Positions 36,029-45,236 of a DNA stretch of 64,000 nucleotides are shown here, piece by piece. Origin of the DNA: Allobosea vaviloviae (GTDB lineage: Bacteria; Pseudomonadota; Alphaproteobacteria; Rhizobiales; Beijerinckiaceae). Made by a program: the position numbers and the translations under genes. The notes under the pieces are model-generated. The model was not told where the DNA came from. It did no database searches and saw nothing but the letters and a program-made list of their open reading frames with translations. Within the stretch, counting starts at the first letter, position 1. Each line of letters opens with the position of its first letter. The DNA is taken from the NCBI RefSeq assembly GCF_001298265.1, contig NZ_LGSZ01000047.1:186001-250000 (forward strand), in the 5' to 3' direction.

Positions 36029-36925
36029 TCAAGCCGCCGGCAAAGCCGCCCGCGGCGATTCAATCCGCACCAGCGCCTTCTTGACCGCGTCCTGCACCTT
36101 CTCGAAGGCACGCACCTCGATCTGGCGGACTCGTTCGCGCGACACGCCGAATTCCTCGGAGAGCTGCTCCAGCGTGATCGGGTCGTCGGCGAGGCGGCGC
36201 GCCTCGAAGATGCGGCGCTCGCGCGGGTTCAGCACGTCGAGCGCCTCGCGCAGCGCCGAATGGCGGTTGTCGGCTTCCTCGGAATCGGCGAGGCGGCGCT
36301 CCTGGCTTTCGCTGTCGTCGACCAGCCAGTCCTGCCATTCGCCCTCGCCGTCCTCGCGCAAAGGTGTGTTCAGCGATGAATCCCCGCCGAGGCGGCGGTT
36401 CATGTCGATCACGTCCTGCTCGTTGACGCCGAGCTTGGTGGCGATCACCTTGACCTGCTCGGGGCGCAGATCGCCCTCGCCCAGCGCCGAGATCTTGCTC
36501 TTGGCCTTGCGCAGGTTGAAGAACAGCTTCTTCTGGTTGGCGGTGGTGCCCATCTTCACCAGCGACCACGACCGCAGGATGTACTCCTGGATCGAGGCCT
36601 TGATCCACCACATCGCATAGGTCGCGAGCCGGAAGCCCTTGTCGGGCTCGAAGCGCTTGACCGCCTGCATCAGGCCGACATTGCCCTCGGAGACGACCTC
36701 GCCGATCGGCAGGCCGTAGCCGCGATAGCCCATGGCGATCTTGGCGACGAGCCGCAGATGCGAGGTGACGAGCTTGTGAGCCGCCTCGCGGTCGCCATGC
36801 TCCCGCCAGCGCTTGGCCAGCATGAATTCCTGATTCGGTTCCAGCATCGGGAACTTGCGAATCTCGTCGAGATAACGTGAAAGTCCACCCTCGGCGGACA
36901 GGACGGGCAGCGAGGCACTCGCCAT
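36029..36925 (-). CDS. rpoH: RNA polymerase heat-shock sigma factor RpoH (sigma-32)
   Basis: A 298-residue sigma-70-family factor. Region 2 reads LVTSHLRLVAKIAMGYRGYGLPIGEVVSEGN and the -10-binding TYAMWWIKASIQEYI; the RpoH box NQKKLFFNLRK, specific for sigma-32, follows; region 4 has LEQLSEEFGVSRERVRQIE. ATG 36925 follows AAGGAG; the longer frame to 37030 has no conserved residues. It directs heat-shock genes. Rhizobia often have more than one rpoH, and this could be either type. Confidence 0.96.
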   Translation of the reverse strand: MASASLPVLSAEGGLSRYLDEIRKFPMLEPNQEFMLAKRWREHGDREAAHKLVTSHLRLVAKIAMGYRGYGLPIGEVVSEGNVGLMQAVKRFEPDKGFRLATYAMWWIKASIQEYILRSWSLVKMGTTANQKKLFFNLRKAKSKISALGEGDLRPEQVKVIATKLGVNEQDVIDMNRRLGGDSSLNTPLREDGEGEWQDWLVDDSESQERRLADSEEADNRHSALREALDVLNPRERRIFEARRLADDPITLEQLSEEFGVSRERVRQIEVRAFEKVQDAVKKALVRIESPRAALPAA

Positions 36926-37139
36926 GCTCGTTCTCCTTGTCGGGCTCCCGCTTCGCGGCAAACCCACCGCGCGATCAACCTTCGCGCAGGTTCGGATGTC
37001 ATGACCAGACCCAACGCGGGAACCCTTCATAGGTTCGGGCCAGGCCGGTCATTAGCGGCGCCCCCTTGGCCATCCGCATCCGACAGTCAGTATATCCCAA
37101 GACAGATTGGCGGAAAGTGGGCAGGCAGGCCAGATCGGC

Positions 37140-38183
37140 TCACAGCCTCGCGAGCGCTTCTTGCAGATTTGCAAACTCGGCTGGCGGTTCGGATTCAAAC
37201 AGCAGCTCCTCACCGGTGACCGGATGCTCGAAGCCGAGCACCGCGGCGTGCAGCGCCTGACGTCCGAGCGCGGTCAGCGCGTCACGCGCCGCCTCGGGCA
37301 GGCGGCTCGCCTTGGTGGCAAAGCCCGAGCCGTAGAGCGCGTCGCCGAGCAGCGGATGGCCGAGATGGCTCATATGCACGCGGATCTGGTGGGTGCGCCC
37401 TGTTTCCAGTCGGCACTCGACCAGGCTTGCCAGCGGCTCGGTCTCTTCAGTGCCCTTCAGCAATGGCGGATAGCGCTCGATCACGGTGAAATGCGTGATC
37501 GCCTCGCGCCCGCGCTCCTCGCCGACGACCATCATCTTCTCGCGGTTCTTGTTCGAGCGCTCGATCTGCGTGGTGATCGTACCGTGCGGGCGGCGCGGAA
37601 AGCCCCAGACGATCGCGAGATAGGCCCGTTGCAGCGGCCCGGTGCGGCCATGGTCTGCAAACTGCTTGGCCAGGCCCTGATGCGCCTTGTCGGTCTTGGC
37701 GACGACGAGCAGCCCGCTCGTATCCTTGTCGAGCCGGTGGACAATGCCGGGCCGGCGCACGCCGCCGATGCCTGACAGGCTCTCGCCGCAATGGGCGATC
37801 AGCGCGTTGACCAACGTGCCGTCCTCATGGCCGCCGGCGGGATGGACGACGAGCCCGGCCGGTTTGTCGATGACGATGAGATAATCATCCTCATAGACCA
37901 CATCGAGCGGGATATCCTGCCCCACCGGATCGGGCGGCCTCGCGGCGGGGATGACCAGCGCGATTTCGTCGCCCTCGACGACCTTGCGCTTGCCGTCGGT
38001 GGCGACGACGCCGTTGAGGCGCACCCCACCATCCTTGATGACCTGCTGCAGCCGCGCCCGCGAGATCTCACTCGCCAGCATGGCGAGCGCCTTGTCGAGG
38101 CGTTCGCCAGCCTGCTCGGCGGCGACATGAAGGGTGGCGCCAGTGCCCGGCGGCACCGTGTCGGAAGCTGTCTCGGATGTCAT
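37140..38183 (-). CDS. rluD: RluD-type 23S rRNA pseudouridine synthase
   Basis: A 347-residue RluA/RluD-family enzyme. An N-terminal S4-like RNA-binding domain (about 18-80, RLDKALAMLASEISRARLQQVI) is followed by the catalytic domain with YEDDYLIVIDKPAGLVVHP, the catalytic Asp in GIVHRLDKDTSGLLVVAK and TGRTHQIRVHMSHLGHP. The S4 domain and length match RluD, which modifies helix 69 of 23S rRNA. ATG 38183 starts MTSETASD. rpoH follows downstream on the same strand, 214 bases away. Confidence 0.93.
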   Translation of the reverse strand: MTSETASDTVPPGTGATLHVAAEQAGERLDKALAMLASEISRARLQQVIKDGGVRLNGVVATDGKRKVVEGDEIALVIPAARPPDPVGQDIPLDVVYEDDYLIVIDKPAGLVVHPAGGHEDGTLVNALIAHCGESLSGIGGVRRPGIVHRLDKDTSGLLVVAKTDKAHQGLAKQFADHGRTGPLQRAYLAIVWGFPRRPHGTITTQIERSNKNREKMMVVGEERGREAITHFTVIERYPPLLKGTEETEPLASLVECRLETGRTHQIRVHMSHLGHPLLGDALYGSGFATKASRLPEAARDALTALGRQALHAAVLGFEHPVTGEELLFESEPPAEFANLQEALARL

Positions 38184-38237
38184 GACGTTGCCTATAGGCC
38201 GGGCAGCCGTGAGCCGCACGCCTTTTCGCGCCCCGCC

Positions 38238-39935
38238 TCAGCCGAACAACCGGAACTTGCCCTTCTTGTCGTCGACCGGGGGCACCTCGTCGGGGCCCGG
38301 ATCGTCGGGCGCATGTGCGACGGGGAAGATCACCGGCTTGAGGCGCCCGTCGAGGGCAGCCACCGCAACGGGTTCGGTCTGCGGCTTCTTCGGCTCCGGC
38401 TTTGTCTCGGCGACAGGGGCCGGCACAGGTGGGACGGCAGGCATGGGCTCCGGCGCGACCTGCGCCTCCTGCTTCGGCAGATCCACGACCGCGGCCGGCG
38501 CTGACGGGGCCGGCGCAGGGGGACCAGGAGGCGGCGCGACTGCCGCCGTGGCGGGGGCCTCGGGCGCGACAGGCTCGGCCCTCGCCTCGATCAGCGGCGT
38601 CGAATCCTCGAGATCCGCCAGAACGTCGTCGAGCCCCGGCGCATGGCTGCCGAGCGTCGCCGGCGGCACCGTCCAGACGAAGGCGTCGAGCCGGCCCGAA
38701 ATCGGCGAGACTGGCATCCAGGTATCGGAGACGAGCCCGTCGGCGACCCAGGCCGCGTCGCGCGGTGCGCGCGTCGCCCGCGACAGCCATTCGCGAACGC
38801 GGCCGGCGGCCCCGTGCTCGGCCTCCTCGAGCTCCGCCATCAGCAGGCAGGCACGCACCGAGGCGCCACCGGCGAGCAGGGGTTTGAGCACATCGCGCGC
38901 CTTCTGGAAGTCGCGGGCATGGATCGCGGCGCCTGCCAGCGCCAGCACGCCTTCGGGGTCGGAGGGGCGCAGCTTCGCCAGCGACGTCGCCCGCGCCAGC
39001 CGGTCCTGCGCGCTGTCGCCGGGCCGGACATCGAGATAGGCCGCGGCGATATCGGGATGCGAGACCTCTTTCCAGGCGGCTTCCAGCAGCTTGACCGCCT
39101 TGCGGACGTCGCCGCGCTCGGCCAGCATCCGGCCCGCGAGAGCAGCCGCCGGCGTCAGGCCGGGCGCGAGCTTGGTCGCTTCCAGCGCGGCGGCCAGCGC
39201 CTTCTCGGGCTCGCTGCCGCGTGCCTCCAGCGCCTCGGCCGCGAGCAGCACGGCGCGCTGCCGCTTCGCATCGGCCTTGTCGGCAAGACGCAGCGCCGCG
39301 CGACGCTCGACGGCGGTACGGGCCGCCTGCCAGTCGCCGGCGCTGGTGTAGAAATCGAGCAGCGCGTCATTGGCCCAGGCGAGCGAGGGCGAGCGCCGCA
39401 CGGCATCGTCGGCGAAGGCCCGCGCGGCGGCCATGTCGCCGCGGCGCTTGGCCTCGACGAACAGCCCGCGCAGGCCAAGCACCCGCGTCTCCGGCTTGTC
39501 GAGCATGGTCTTGAAGGCGGCTTCCGCCCGCCCGCGATCACCCGAAAGCTGGGCGGCCTGCGCCTCCAGCAGCAGGGTCAGCGGCTCGTCGCCGGCGAAG
39601 CGGCGCGCATCGACGGCGTGGCGGCCGGCGGCGATCGGATCGCCCGCGCCGATCGCGACCATGCCGCGCGAGACCGCCTCGAATCCGCGCGCCCGGCGCC
39701 TGGCACGCGAGGCGAAGCTGAAGGCCCCCGGCAGGCCGAAGACGAAACGCACCAGCCCCCAGGCCAGCATCGCCAGCATGGCGAGCACGACCACGCCGAT
39801 GGCGGCGATGGCGACGGATGTCTCGATCCTGTAGCCCTGCCAGAGCACGGACACCTCGCCCGGCCGGTCGGCAAGCCAGACCGCACCAACGGCGAGCGCG
39901 GCGAAGACGGCGAGATAGAGCAGTACGCGAACCAT
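38238..39935 (-). CDS. hemY: HemY-type TPR membrane protein
   Basis: A 565-residue HemY protein of the heme-operon type (not protoporphyrinogen oxidase). Two N-terminal membrane helices (about 4-22 and 43-68) are followed by a tetratricopeptide-rich domain (about 95-410) and a Pro/Ala-rich low-complexity tail of about 130 residues ending KGKFRLFG. It follows the HemD-mitofilin gene, 16 bases downstream, so both are probably cotranscribed. HemY proteins are thought to help organise late heme synthesis at the membrane, but the exact role is not settled. The long tail is typical of alphaproteobacterial forms. Confidence 0.88.
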   Translation of the reverse strand: MVRVLLYLAVFAALAVGAVWLADRPGEVSVLWQGYRIETSVAIAAIGVVVLAMLAMLAWGLVRFVFGLPGAFSFASRARRRARGFEAVSRGMVAIGAGDPIAAGRHAVDARRFAGDEPLTLLLEAQAAQLSGDRGRAEAAFKTMLDKPETRVLGLRGLFVEAKRRGDMAAARAFADDAVRRSPSLAWANDALLDFYTSAGDWQAARTAVERRAALRLADKADAKRQRAVLLAAEALEARGSEPEKALAAALEATKLAPGLTPAAALAGRMLAERGDVRKAVKLLEAAWKEVSHPDIAAAYLDVRPGDSAQDRLARATSLAKLRPSDPEGVLALAGAAIHARDFQKARDVLKPLLAGGASVRACLLMAELEEAEHGAAGRVREWLSRATRAPRDAAWVADGLVSDTWMPVSPISGRLDAFVWTVPPATLGSHAPGLDDVLADLEDSTPLIEARAEPVAPEAPATAAVAPPPGPPAPAPSAPAAVVDLPKQEAQVAPEPMPAVPPVPAPVAETKPEPKKPQTEPVAVAALDGRLKPVIFPVAHAPDDPGPDEVPPVDDKKGKFRLFG

Positions 39936-39951
39936 GAACCTCTATCCTCCG

Positions 39952-41976
39952 TCAGCCGGCCACGCCGAGCGCGGCCACTGCATCCTGCGCGATTTTCGAG
40001 ATCGCCGCATCCGCCGCCGCGCGCTTCTGCAGGGCGGCGCCGAAATCGGTGCTGGCGCGTCGCGCCGGCTCGGGCAGTTGCGCCCAAAGCGCAGCAGCCG
40101 CGACGATGTCGCCCTTGGCGATGGCGTTTTCGAGCCGGATCGGCAGCGTCGCGGGATCGCTGGCGCCGGTCTCGCCGATCGGCCGGATGCTGACGATGCG
40201 GCTGGCGAGCCCCAGCAGACGATCCTGCCAGCCAGCCGTGGCCGGCATGAGCTCGCGCGCGAACATCGCCCGATGCGTGCGCAACTGCGACAACAGCGCA
40301 TCCTTCGTCGGCGCGCCCGATGTCGCGACCGCGTTCAGCGCCGCGAGTTGCTCGGGGGCGCCGCCGCCCTTGGCGAGCGCCGCGACATCACCGGCGAAGG
40401 GCGCGCCCGAGGCGAGCGCGGACTGGACGCGCTCGGCCAGCACGATCCGCACGGCGGCCAGCGCCTGCGGGCTCGGCGCAGCCGCGGCCTTCGCCAGGGT
40501 TTCGACCGTGCCGATGCGGGCCGCGGTGCGTTCGAGCTGCTGGCCGACGGCATTGGCGGCGGCTTCCGCGCGCTGCGCCTGTGCATTCAGCCCGGCCAGC
40601 GCGCTTGCGTCGGGCGCCCGCGCGCCTGCGACCTCATTGGCGCGCGCCGCCGCAGCCTGCGCGGTCGCTCCGGCCTTGGCAGCGGCGTCGGTTGCGGCCG
40701 CCGTCTTGCGGTCGAGGTCGGTCGCGGCGCTCTGCAGCGTGTCGAGGCGGCGCTGAAGCGCGGCGATCTGTTCTGGCGTGACGGCAGGCGTCGCGCGGCT
40801 CATCGCCAGCGTGACGAGACCCGCACCGACCACGCCGCCGACGAGGCCAGCCAAAGCGAGCGCCGGCAGGCGCGATTTTGCGGACTCGGGCGGCGGCGGC
40901 GCGGCGGGGGCCGGCTGCTCGCCCATCACAGGTTCCATGCCCGGAAGGGGCCCTGCCCCCGTCGTGCCCTTGAATTCCTGCGGCAAGGCCTCGGTCGGCA
41001 GCACAGCCTCGGGCGCAACCTCCGCGCCGGCCGGTGACGCGCCCGATTCGGTCGCCGGGCTGGACGGCTCCACGACCGGCGAGGCCTCGTCCCGGGCCGT
41101 CAATTCGATTGTCGGCGGGGTCCGGCCCGACCGGCGACGCGCCTTGCTGCCTTGCTTGTCGTCGGTATTGCCAAGCGGCGTCTCGGGATCGTTCATCGCA
41201 TCCTTGTCCGTCTCGACGCCATCGGGCGCGACCGCGCCCTCTGTAACATCCGCATCGCGACGATTGCGAGCGGACACTTGGTCCAGCGCCGCCAGCAGCG
41301 CCGCCTCCTCGGGATACTCCGCCACCAGCACGGTGCTCGCGCCGGCCGAGATCAGCGGAGCCGCCACATCCGCCGAGAGCGCGACGTGGGTCACGTCCAG
41401 CAGCGCCTCGGTGAGCCCGGCATCGCGCGCCAGAGCCAGGCAGGTGCGCACCCCGCGCGCCGAATAATGCAGGGCGCCGTCGACGCCGCCCTGGCGCAGA
41501 GCCTCCTGCGCCTCCGGCGGGAAGACCGACAGGGCCTGCGCCTCATAGGCCTCCCAGAGCGCAACCTCGAAGCCCGCCTCCGTCAGCCTGCCACCCACAT
41601 CCTCGTGCCGGTCGCGCCCGACGATCAGCAAGAGCCGAGCGGGAACAGCGAGATTGGTGCGGATCAGGCCGATCAGATCATCGCGGTTGCCGTCGGCGCT
41701 GCGCGCATCCGCGAAGCCGGCCTCGCGCACCTTGGCGGCCGTGCGCGCGCCCACCGTGAAGACCGGCAGGTCCCGGCATGCCGCCGGCAGGTCGGCAAGC
41801 GCGGGCACGGCGTTGCCGCTGGTCAGCACGATGGCCGAAAACGGCCCTTCGGGCGCCGACGCCGGCAGGCGCGCGACCGCAAACAACGGCGCCACGATCG
41901 CTTCATGCCCATGCGCGCTGATCGCGGCGGCGGTACGCTGCGCCTCGGGCGGAGGGCGGAACACGAAGATGCGCAT
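39952..41976 (-). CDS. hemD: Uroporphyrinogen-III synthase fused to mitofilin/HemX-like protein
   Basis: A 674-residue two-part protein. Residues 1-235 form uroporphyrinogen-III synthase (FRPPPEAQRTA, VLTSGNAVPAL, FTVGARTAAKVREAGF, ALHYSARGVRTCL). An acidic linker leads to a membrane helix (about 370-392) and a long Ala-rich coiled coil with a C-terminal mitofilin-type domain, as in COG4223 proteins. In many rhizobia these are two genes. Met 261 (ATG at 41196, MNDPETPLG) has its own AAGGA six bases upstream, so the mitofilin part may also be made alone. HemD closes the tetrapyrrole ring in heme synthesis. hemC is not upstream as often seen. Confidence 0.88.
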   Translation of the reverse strand: MRIFVFRPPPEAQRTAAAISAHGHEAIVAPLFAVARLPASAPEGPFSAIVLTSGNAVPALADLPAACRDLPVFTVGARTAAKVREAGFADARSADGNRDDLIGLIRTNLAVPARLLLIVGRDRHEDVGGRLTEAGFEVALWEAYEAQALSVFPPEAQEALRQGGVDGALHYSARGVRTCLALARDAGLTEALLDVTHVALSADVAAPLISAGASTVLVAEYPEEAALLAALDQVSARNRRDADVTEGAVAPDGVETDKDAMNDPETPLGNTDDKQGSKARRRSGRTPPTIELTARDEASPVVEPSSPATESGASPAGAEVAPEAVLPTEALPQEFKGTTGAGPLPGMEPVMGEQPAPAAPPPPESAKSRLPALALAGLVGGVVGAGLVTLAMSRATPAVTPEQIAALQRRLDTLQSAATDLDRKTAAATDAAAKAGATAQAAAARANEVAGARAPDASALAGLNAQAQRAEAAANAVGQQLERTAARIGTVETLAKAAAAPSPQALAAVRIVLAERVQSALASGAPFAGDVAALAKGGGAPEQLAALNAVATSGAPTKDALLSQLRTHRAMFARELMPATAGWQDRLLGLASRIVSIRPIGETGASDPATLPIRLENAIAKGDIVAAAALWAQLPEPARRASTDFGAALQKRAAADAAISKIAQDAVAALGVAG

Positions 41977-42319
41977 GCGGTCTCCTCTCGTCTCAACCGG
42001 GCATGCCCATCAATCCTGCACGCTGCCGGCACGCGCAAGCCGGTGTCGGTCCGGGGGACCGCAGCCGAAGGCTCCGGTCACGCCGCACCTGTTGTCTCAA
42101 TCATCGATGAGGGTGCCGGTTCCCGGCATCCTCCCGATCCACATCGCCTGACCTGGCATCGCCGACCTTGCATCCCCGCGATACCCACGGATCGCTCAGG
42201 CCCTTGGCCTTCTGCGCGCCGGCGCACTATACGAGAGAAATCCCGGCGCGACAGCGCTGGACCTTCTCCCGCCGGCCCATGGCCCCTTTCACCCGCAGCC
42301 GAGACCTTGTCGACCGATC
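41977..42319. other. Divergent intergenic region between hemD and tsaD
   Basis: A stretch of 343 bases between two divergent genes. hemC often sits here in related genomes, but I see no frame resembling porphobilinogen deaminase on either strand. The region should hold both promoters; I cannot assign them. Confidence 0.5.
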
Positions 42320-43393
42320 ATGCGTGTTTTGGGGATAGAGACGACTTGTGACGAGACCGCGGCCGCCATCGTGTCGGTCGAGCGCTCCGGCGAGGTCAAG
42401 ATCCTGTCGAACGAGGTGCTGAGCCAGATCGCGGCGCACGCGGCCTTCGGCGGCGTCGTGCCCGAGATCGCCGCGCGCGCCCATGTCGAGGCGATCGATC
42501 GCGTCGTCGAGCGCGCCTTCGAGACCGCCGGCATGAAGCCAGGAGACATCGACGCGGTCGCGGCCGCCGCCGGCCCCGGCCTCGTCGGCGGCGTCATGGT
42601 CGGCCTGACCACCGCCAAGGCGATCGCTCTGGTCACCGGCCGCCCCTTCATCGCGATCAACCATCTCGAGGCCCATGCCCTGACGGCGCGGCTGACCGAC
42701 GATCTCGCCTTTCCCTATCTGCTGCTGCTGGTCTCGGGCGGGCACACCCAGCTTCTCGCCGTGCGCGGCGTCGGCGACTACCTCAAGCTTGGCGGCACCA
42801 TCGACGACGCCGTCGGCGAGGCCTTCGACAAGATCGCCAAGATGCTGGGCCTGCCCTATCCCGGCGGCCCTTCGGTGGAGAAGGAGGCGCTGAAGGGCGA
42901 TCCCGAGCGCTTCGATTTCCCGCGCCCGATGCAGGGCCGGCCCAATCCCGACTTCTCGCTCTCGGGCCTCAAGACCGCCGTGCGGCTGGTGGCCGAGCGC
43001 ATCGCGCCGCTCTCGGACCGTGACGTCGCCGATCTCTGCGCCTCCTTCCAGGCGGCGGTCGTCGATGTTCTGGTCGATCGCACCCGGGCGGGCCTGCGCG
43101 TCTGCAATGCCGCCGGCATCAGCCCCTCGACGCTGGTCGTGGCCGGCGGCGTCGCCGCCAACCAGCCGATCCGGCGCGGGCTGACGCGGCTCGCAACCGA
43201 GGCCGGCCTGCCGATGGTCGCGCCGCCGCTGCCGCTTTGCGGCGACAATGGCGCCATGATCGCCTGGGCCGGGATCGAGCGGCTGCGGCTCGGCATGGTC
43301 GACGACATGAGCGCGCTCGCCCGCCCGCGCTGGCCGCTAACCGAACTCCGGCCGCAGGACGCGGCGCCCGCCACGACCAGCGCGGCGGAATGA
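42320..43393 (+). CDS. tsaD: tRNA threonylcarbamoyladenosine synthase subunit TsaD
   Basis: A 357-residue ASKHA-fold protein. [14 protein letters not shown] at the start, the metal-binding [16 protein letters not shown], the region [22 protein letters not shown] and [11 protein letters not shown] are all characteristic. TsaD with TsaB and TsaE places threonylcarbamoyl on A37 of ANN-decoding tRNAs. It overlaps gpsA (ATGA), the common order in rhizobia. Confidence 0.97.
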   Translation: MRVLGIETTCDETAAAIVSVERSGEVKILSNEVLSQIAAHAAFGGVVPEIAARAHVEAIDRVVERAFETAGMKPGDIDAVAAAAGPGLVGGVMVGLTTAKAIALVTGRPFIAINHLEAHALTARLTDDLAFPYLLLLVSGGHTQLLAVRGVGDYLKLGGTIDDAVGEAFDKIAKMLGLPYPGGPSVEKEALKGDPERFDFPRPMQGRPNPDFSLSGLKTAVRLVAERIAPLSDRDVADLCASFQAAVVDVLVDRTRAGLRVCNAAGISPSTLVVAGGVAANQPIRRGLTRLATEAGLPMVAPPLPLCGDNGAMIAWAGIERLRLGMVDDMSALARPRWPLTELRPQDAAPATTSAAE

Positions 43394-44388
43394 CGAGCGC
43401 CCGTCATTTCGGCACGATCGGCGTCGTCGGCGCCGGTGCCTATGGCACGGCGCTGGCTCTGGCCGCCGCACGCGCCGGCCGCAACGTGCTGCTCTGGGCG
43501 CGCGATGGCGCAACTGTCGCGGCCATCGACGAAACCCGGATCGCCCCGCGCCTGCCCGGCGTCGCCCTGCCGGAGAGCGTGTCGGCCACCGCCGAGCTCG
43601 GCGCGCTCGCTGCCGCCGACGCCATCCTCGTGACCGTGCCGACGCAGAGCCTGCGGCAGGTCTGCGAGGGCCTGGCGCGGGCGCTGCCCGCCGGGCGGCC
43701 CGCGATCTCGGCCGCCAAGGGCATCGAGCAGACGACGGGCCTCTTCGCCACCCAGGTCGTCGCACAGGCCTGGCCGGGCTCGGTGCCGGCGATCCTGTCG
43801 GGCCCGAGCTTTGCGGCCGATATCGGGCGCGGCCTGCCGACCGCCGTGACGCTCGCTGCGGACGATGCCGAGCTGGCGCAGGCTCTGGCCGAGGCGCTGA
43901 GCTCGCCCGCTTTCCGCATCTATCACAGCGCCGATCCGCGCGGCGTCGAGATCGGCGGCGCGGCCAAGAACGTGCTCGCCATCGCCGCGGGCATCGCCAT
44001 CGGCCTCGGCTACGGCGAAAGCGCGCGAGCCGCGCTGGTGGCGCGCGGCTTTGCCGAACTGCGCCGCTTCGGCGAAGCCCATGGCGCGCAGGGCGAGACC
44101 CTGATGGGGCTCTCGGGGCTGGGCGACGTCGTGCTGAGCTGCGCCTCGGCCCAGTCGCGCAACTTCGCCTTCGGACTGGCGTTGGGACAGGGACGCAGCG
44201 TGGCGGAGGCCTCCGGCGGGGCGCTGGCGGAAGGCGCCTTCACGGCATCCGTGCTGGCGCGGATGGCGAAGGCACGTGGCATCGAAATGCCGATCGCGGA
44301 AGCCGTCGCGGCCATCATCGCCGGCGGCAGCGGCGTGCGCGAGGCGGTCACGGGGCTGCTCGCGCGTCCGCTCCGTGCGGAACTGTAA
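43390..44388 (+). CDS. gpsA: Glycerol-3-phosphate dehydrogenase [NAD(P)+]
   Basis: A 332-residue enzyme. The Rossmann motif [13 protein letters not shown] starts near residue 11; [29 protein letters not shown] and the catalytic Lys in [14 protein letters not shown] with [17 protein letters not shown] complete the family marks. It makes sn-glycerol-3-phosphate for phospholipids. ATG 43390 overlaps the tsaD stop; upstream frame belongs to tsaD. Confidence 0.97.
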   Translation: MTSARHFGTIGVVGAGAYGTALALAAARAGRNVLLWARDGATVAAIDETRIAPRLPGVALPESVSATAELGALAAADAILVTVPTQSLRQVCEGLARALPAGRPAISAAKGIEQTTGLFATQVVAQAWPGSVPAILSGPSFAADIGRGLPTAVTLAADDAELAQALAEALSSPAFRIYHSADPRGVEIGGAAKNVLAIAAGIAIGLGYGESARAALVARGFAELRRFGEAHGAQGETLMGLSGLGDVVLSCASAQSRNFAFGLALGQGRSVAEASGGALAEGAFTASVLARMAKARGIEMPIAEAVAAIIAGGSGVREAVTGLLARPLRAEL

Positions 44389-44399
44389 GGGGAACGAAC

Positions 44400-44732
44400 A
44401 TGGCAGGCGACTGGTCGGATCTGACGAAGCGCGTCGCGAAGGGCATCGCCGAGGTCCGCAAGACCACGGGCTCGGAACTCGTCGCCGAGAGCATGCCGGT
44501 GGCGCTGGCGGGCCGCGTGCCGGCCGGCCCGGTGATCCAGCACCGTCGCCGCCGGGCGGAAGGCACGCATCGCTTCGTGCTGATCCTGCCCTTCGGCGAG
44601 GGCGAGGTCCGCGTCGAGCTCGAGCCGCAGGACTACGCCTCGCTGACGCGCGAGATGGTGCGCTTCTGGAACGAGCAGGGACCCGAGGCCTCGAAGCCGC
44701 CGGTGCCGCAGCAGGAGGCGAGTGGCGAATAG
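44400..44732 (+). CDS. Hypothetical protein between gpsA and the EVE gene
   Basis: A 110-residue soluble protein beginning MAGDWSDLTKRVAKGIAEV. Charged throughout, with one likely beta-rich segment (GTHRFVLILPFGEGEVRVELEP) and a polar tail. GGGGAACG lies just before the start. No known family is recognised. In other rhizobia a YciI-type gene often fills this position, but this is not YciI. The last codons and stop lie in one arm of an inverted repeat, so the C-terminus may have been remodelled by it. Confidence 0.75.
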   Translation: MAGDWSDLTKRVAKGIAEVRKTTGSELVAESMPVALAGRVPAGPVIQHRRRRAEGTHRFVLILPFGEGEVRVELEPQDYASLTREMVRFWNEQGPEASKPPVPQQEASGE

Positions 44733-44798
44733 CGAGTGGCGATAACAGCCATCTTGCTTTTCCATTCGCCATTCGCCACTCGCTATTCGCTATTCGCC
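44718..44798. repeat. Inverted repeat overlapping a stop codon
   Basis: GCGAATAGCGAGTGGCGA (44725-44742) pairs perfectly over 18 bp with 44773-44790; the arms contain repeated GCGAGTGGCGAATA units. The left arm includes the stop codon of the preceding gene. It lies just before the EVE gene. Confidence 0.8.
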
Positions 44799-44825
44799 GT
44801 CTTCTTCCGATCATAGAGCGCACCC

Positions 44826-45233
44826 ATGGCCCACTGGCTGATCAAATCAGAACCCTCGAAATGGTCCTGGGAGCAGCAGGTCGCGGCCGGGCCGAAGGGC
44901 ACGCATTGGGACGGCGTCAAGAACCACACCGCCAAGCTCCATCTGATGGCGATGAAGCTTGGCGATCAGGTCTTCTTCTACCACTCCAATGAGGGCCTCG
45001 AGGTCGTCGGCATCGTCGAGGTCATCAAGGAAGCCTATAACTGGATCCCCGGCGAGCCCTGGGTGCTGGTCGACTTCAAGGCGGTGAAGCCGCTCCCCAA
45101 GCCGGTGACGCTGGCGCAGGTCAAGGCTGAGCCCAAGCTGGCGAAGATGTCTCTGGTGACCTCGTTTAGGCTGTCGGTCCAGCCCGTCGCCGACGACGAA
45201 TGGGCTCTCGTCTGCAAGATGGGCGGCCTTTAG
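44826..45233 (+). CDS. EVE-domain protein
   Basis: A 135-residue protein consisting of one EVE domain (PUA-like fold): HWLIKSEPSKWSWEQQ, THWDGVKNHTAKLHLMAMKLGDQVFFYHSNEGLEVVGIVEV, YNWIPGEPWVLVDFKAV. EVE domains bind modified bases in RNA or DNA, as in thymocyte nuclear protein 1. The order tsaD-gpsA-x-EVE is conserved in rhizobia, and a link with RNA modification is plausible. Confidence 0.92.
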   Translation: MAHWLIKSEPSKWSWEQQVAAGPKGTHWDGVKNHTAKLHLMAMKLGDQVFFYHSNEGLEVVGIVEVIKEAYNWIPGEPWVLVDFKAVKPLPKPVTLAQVKAEPKLAKMSLVTSFRLSVQPVADDEWALVCKMGGL

Positions 45234-45236
45234 CCG

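Noticed and set aside
38643-40193. 516-codon plus-strand ORF opposite hemY
   Set aside because: Shadow of the TPR-rich HemY frame; no ribosome binding site and no recognisable fold.
41977-42319. Remnant of hemC
   Set aside because: No frame on either strand resembles porphobilinogen deaminase, so absence rather than decay is all that can be said.
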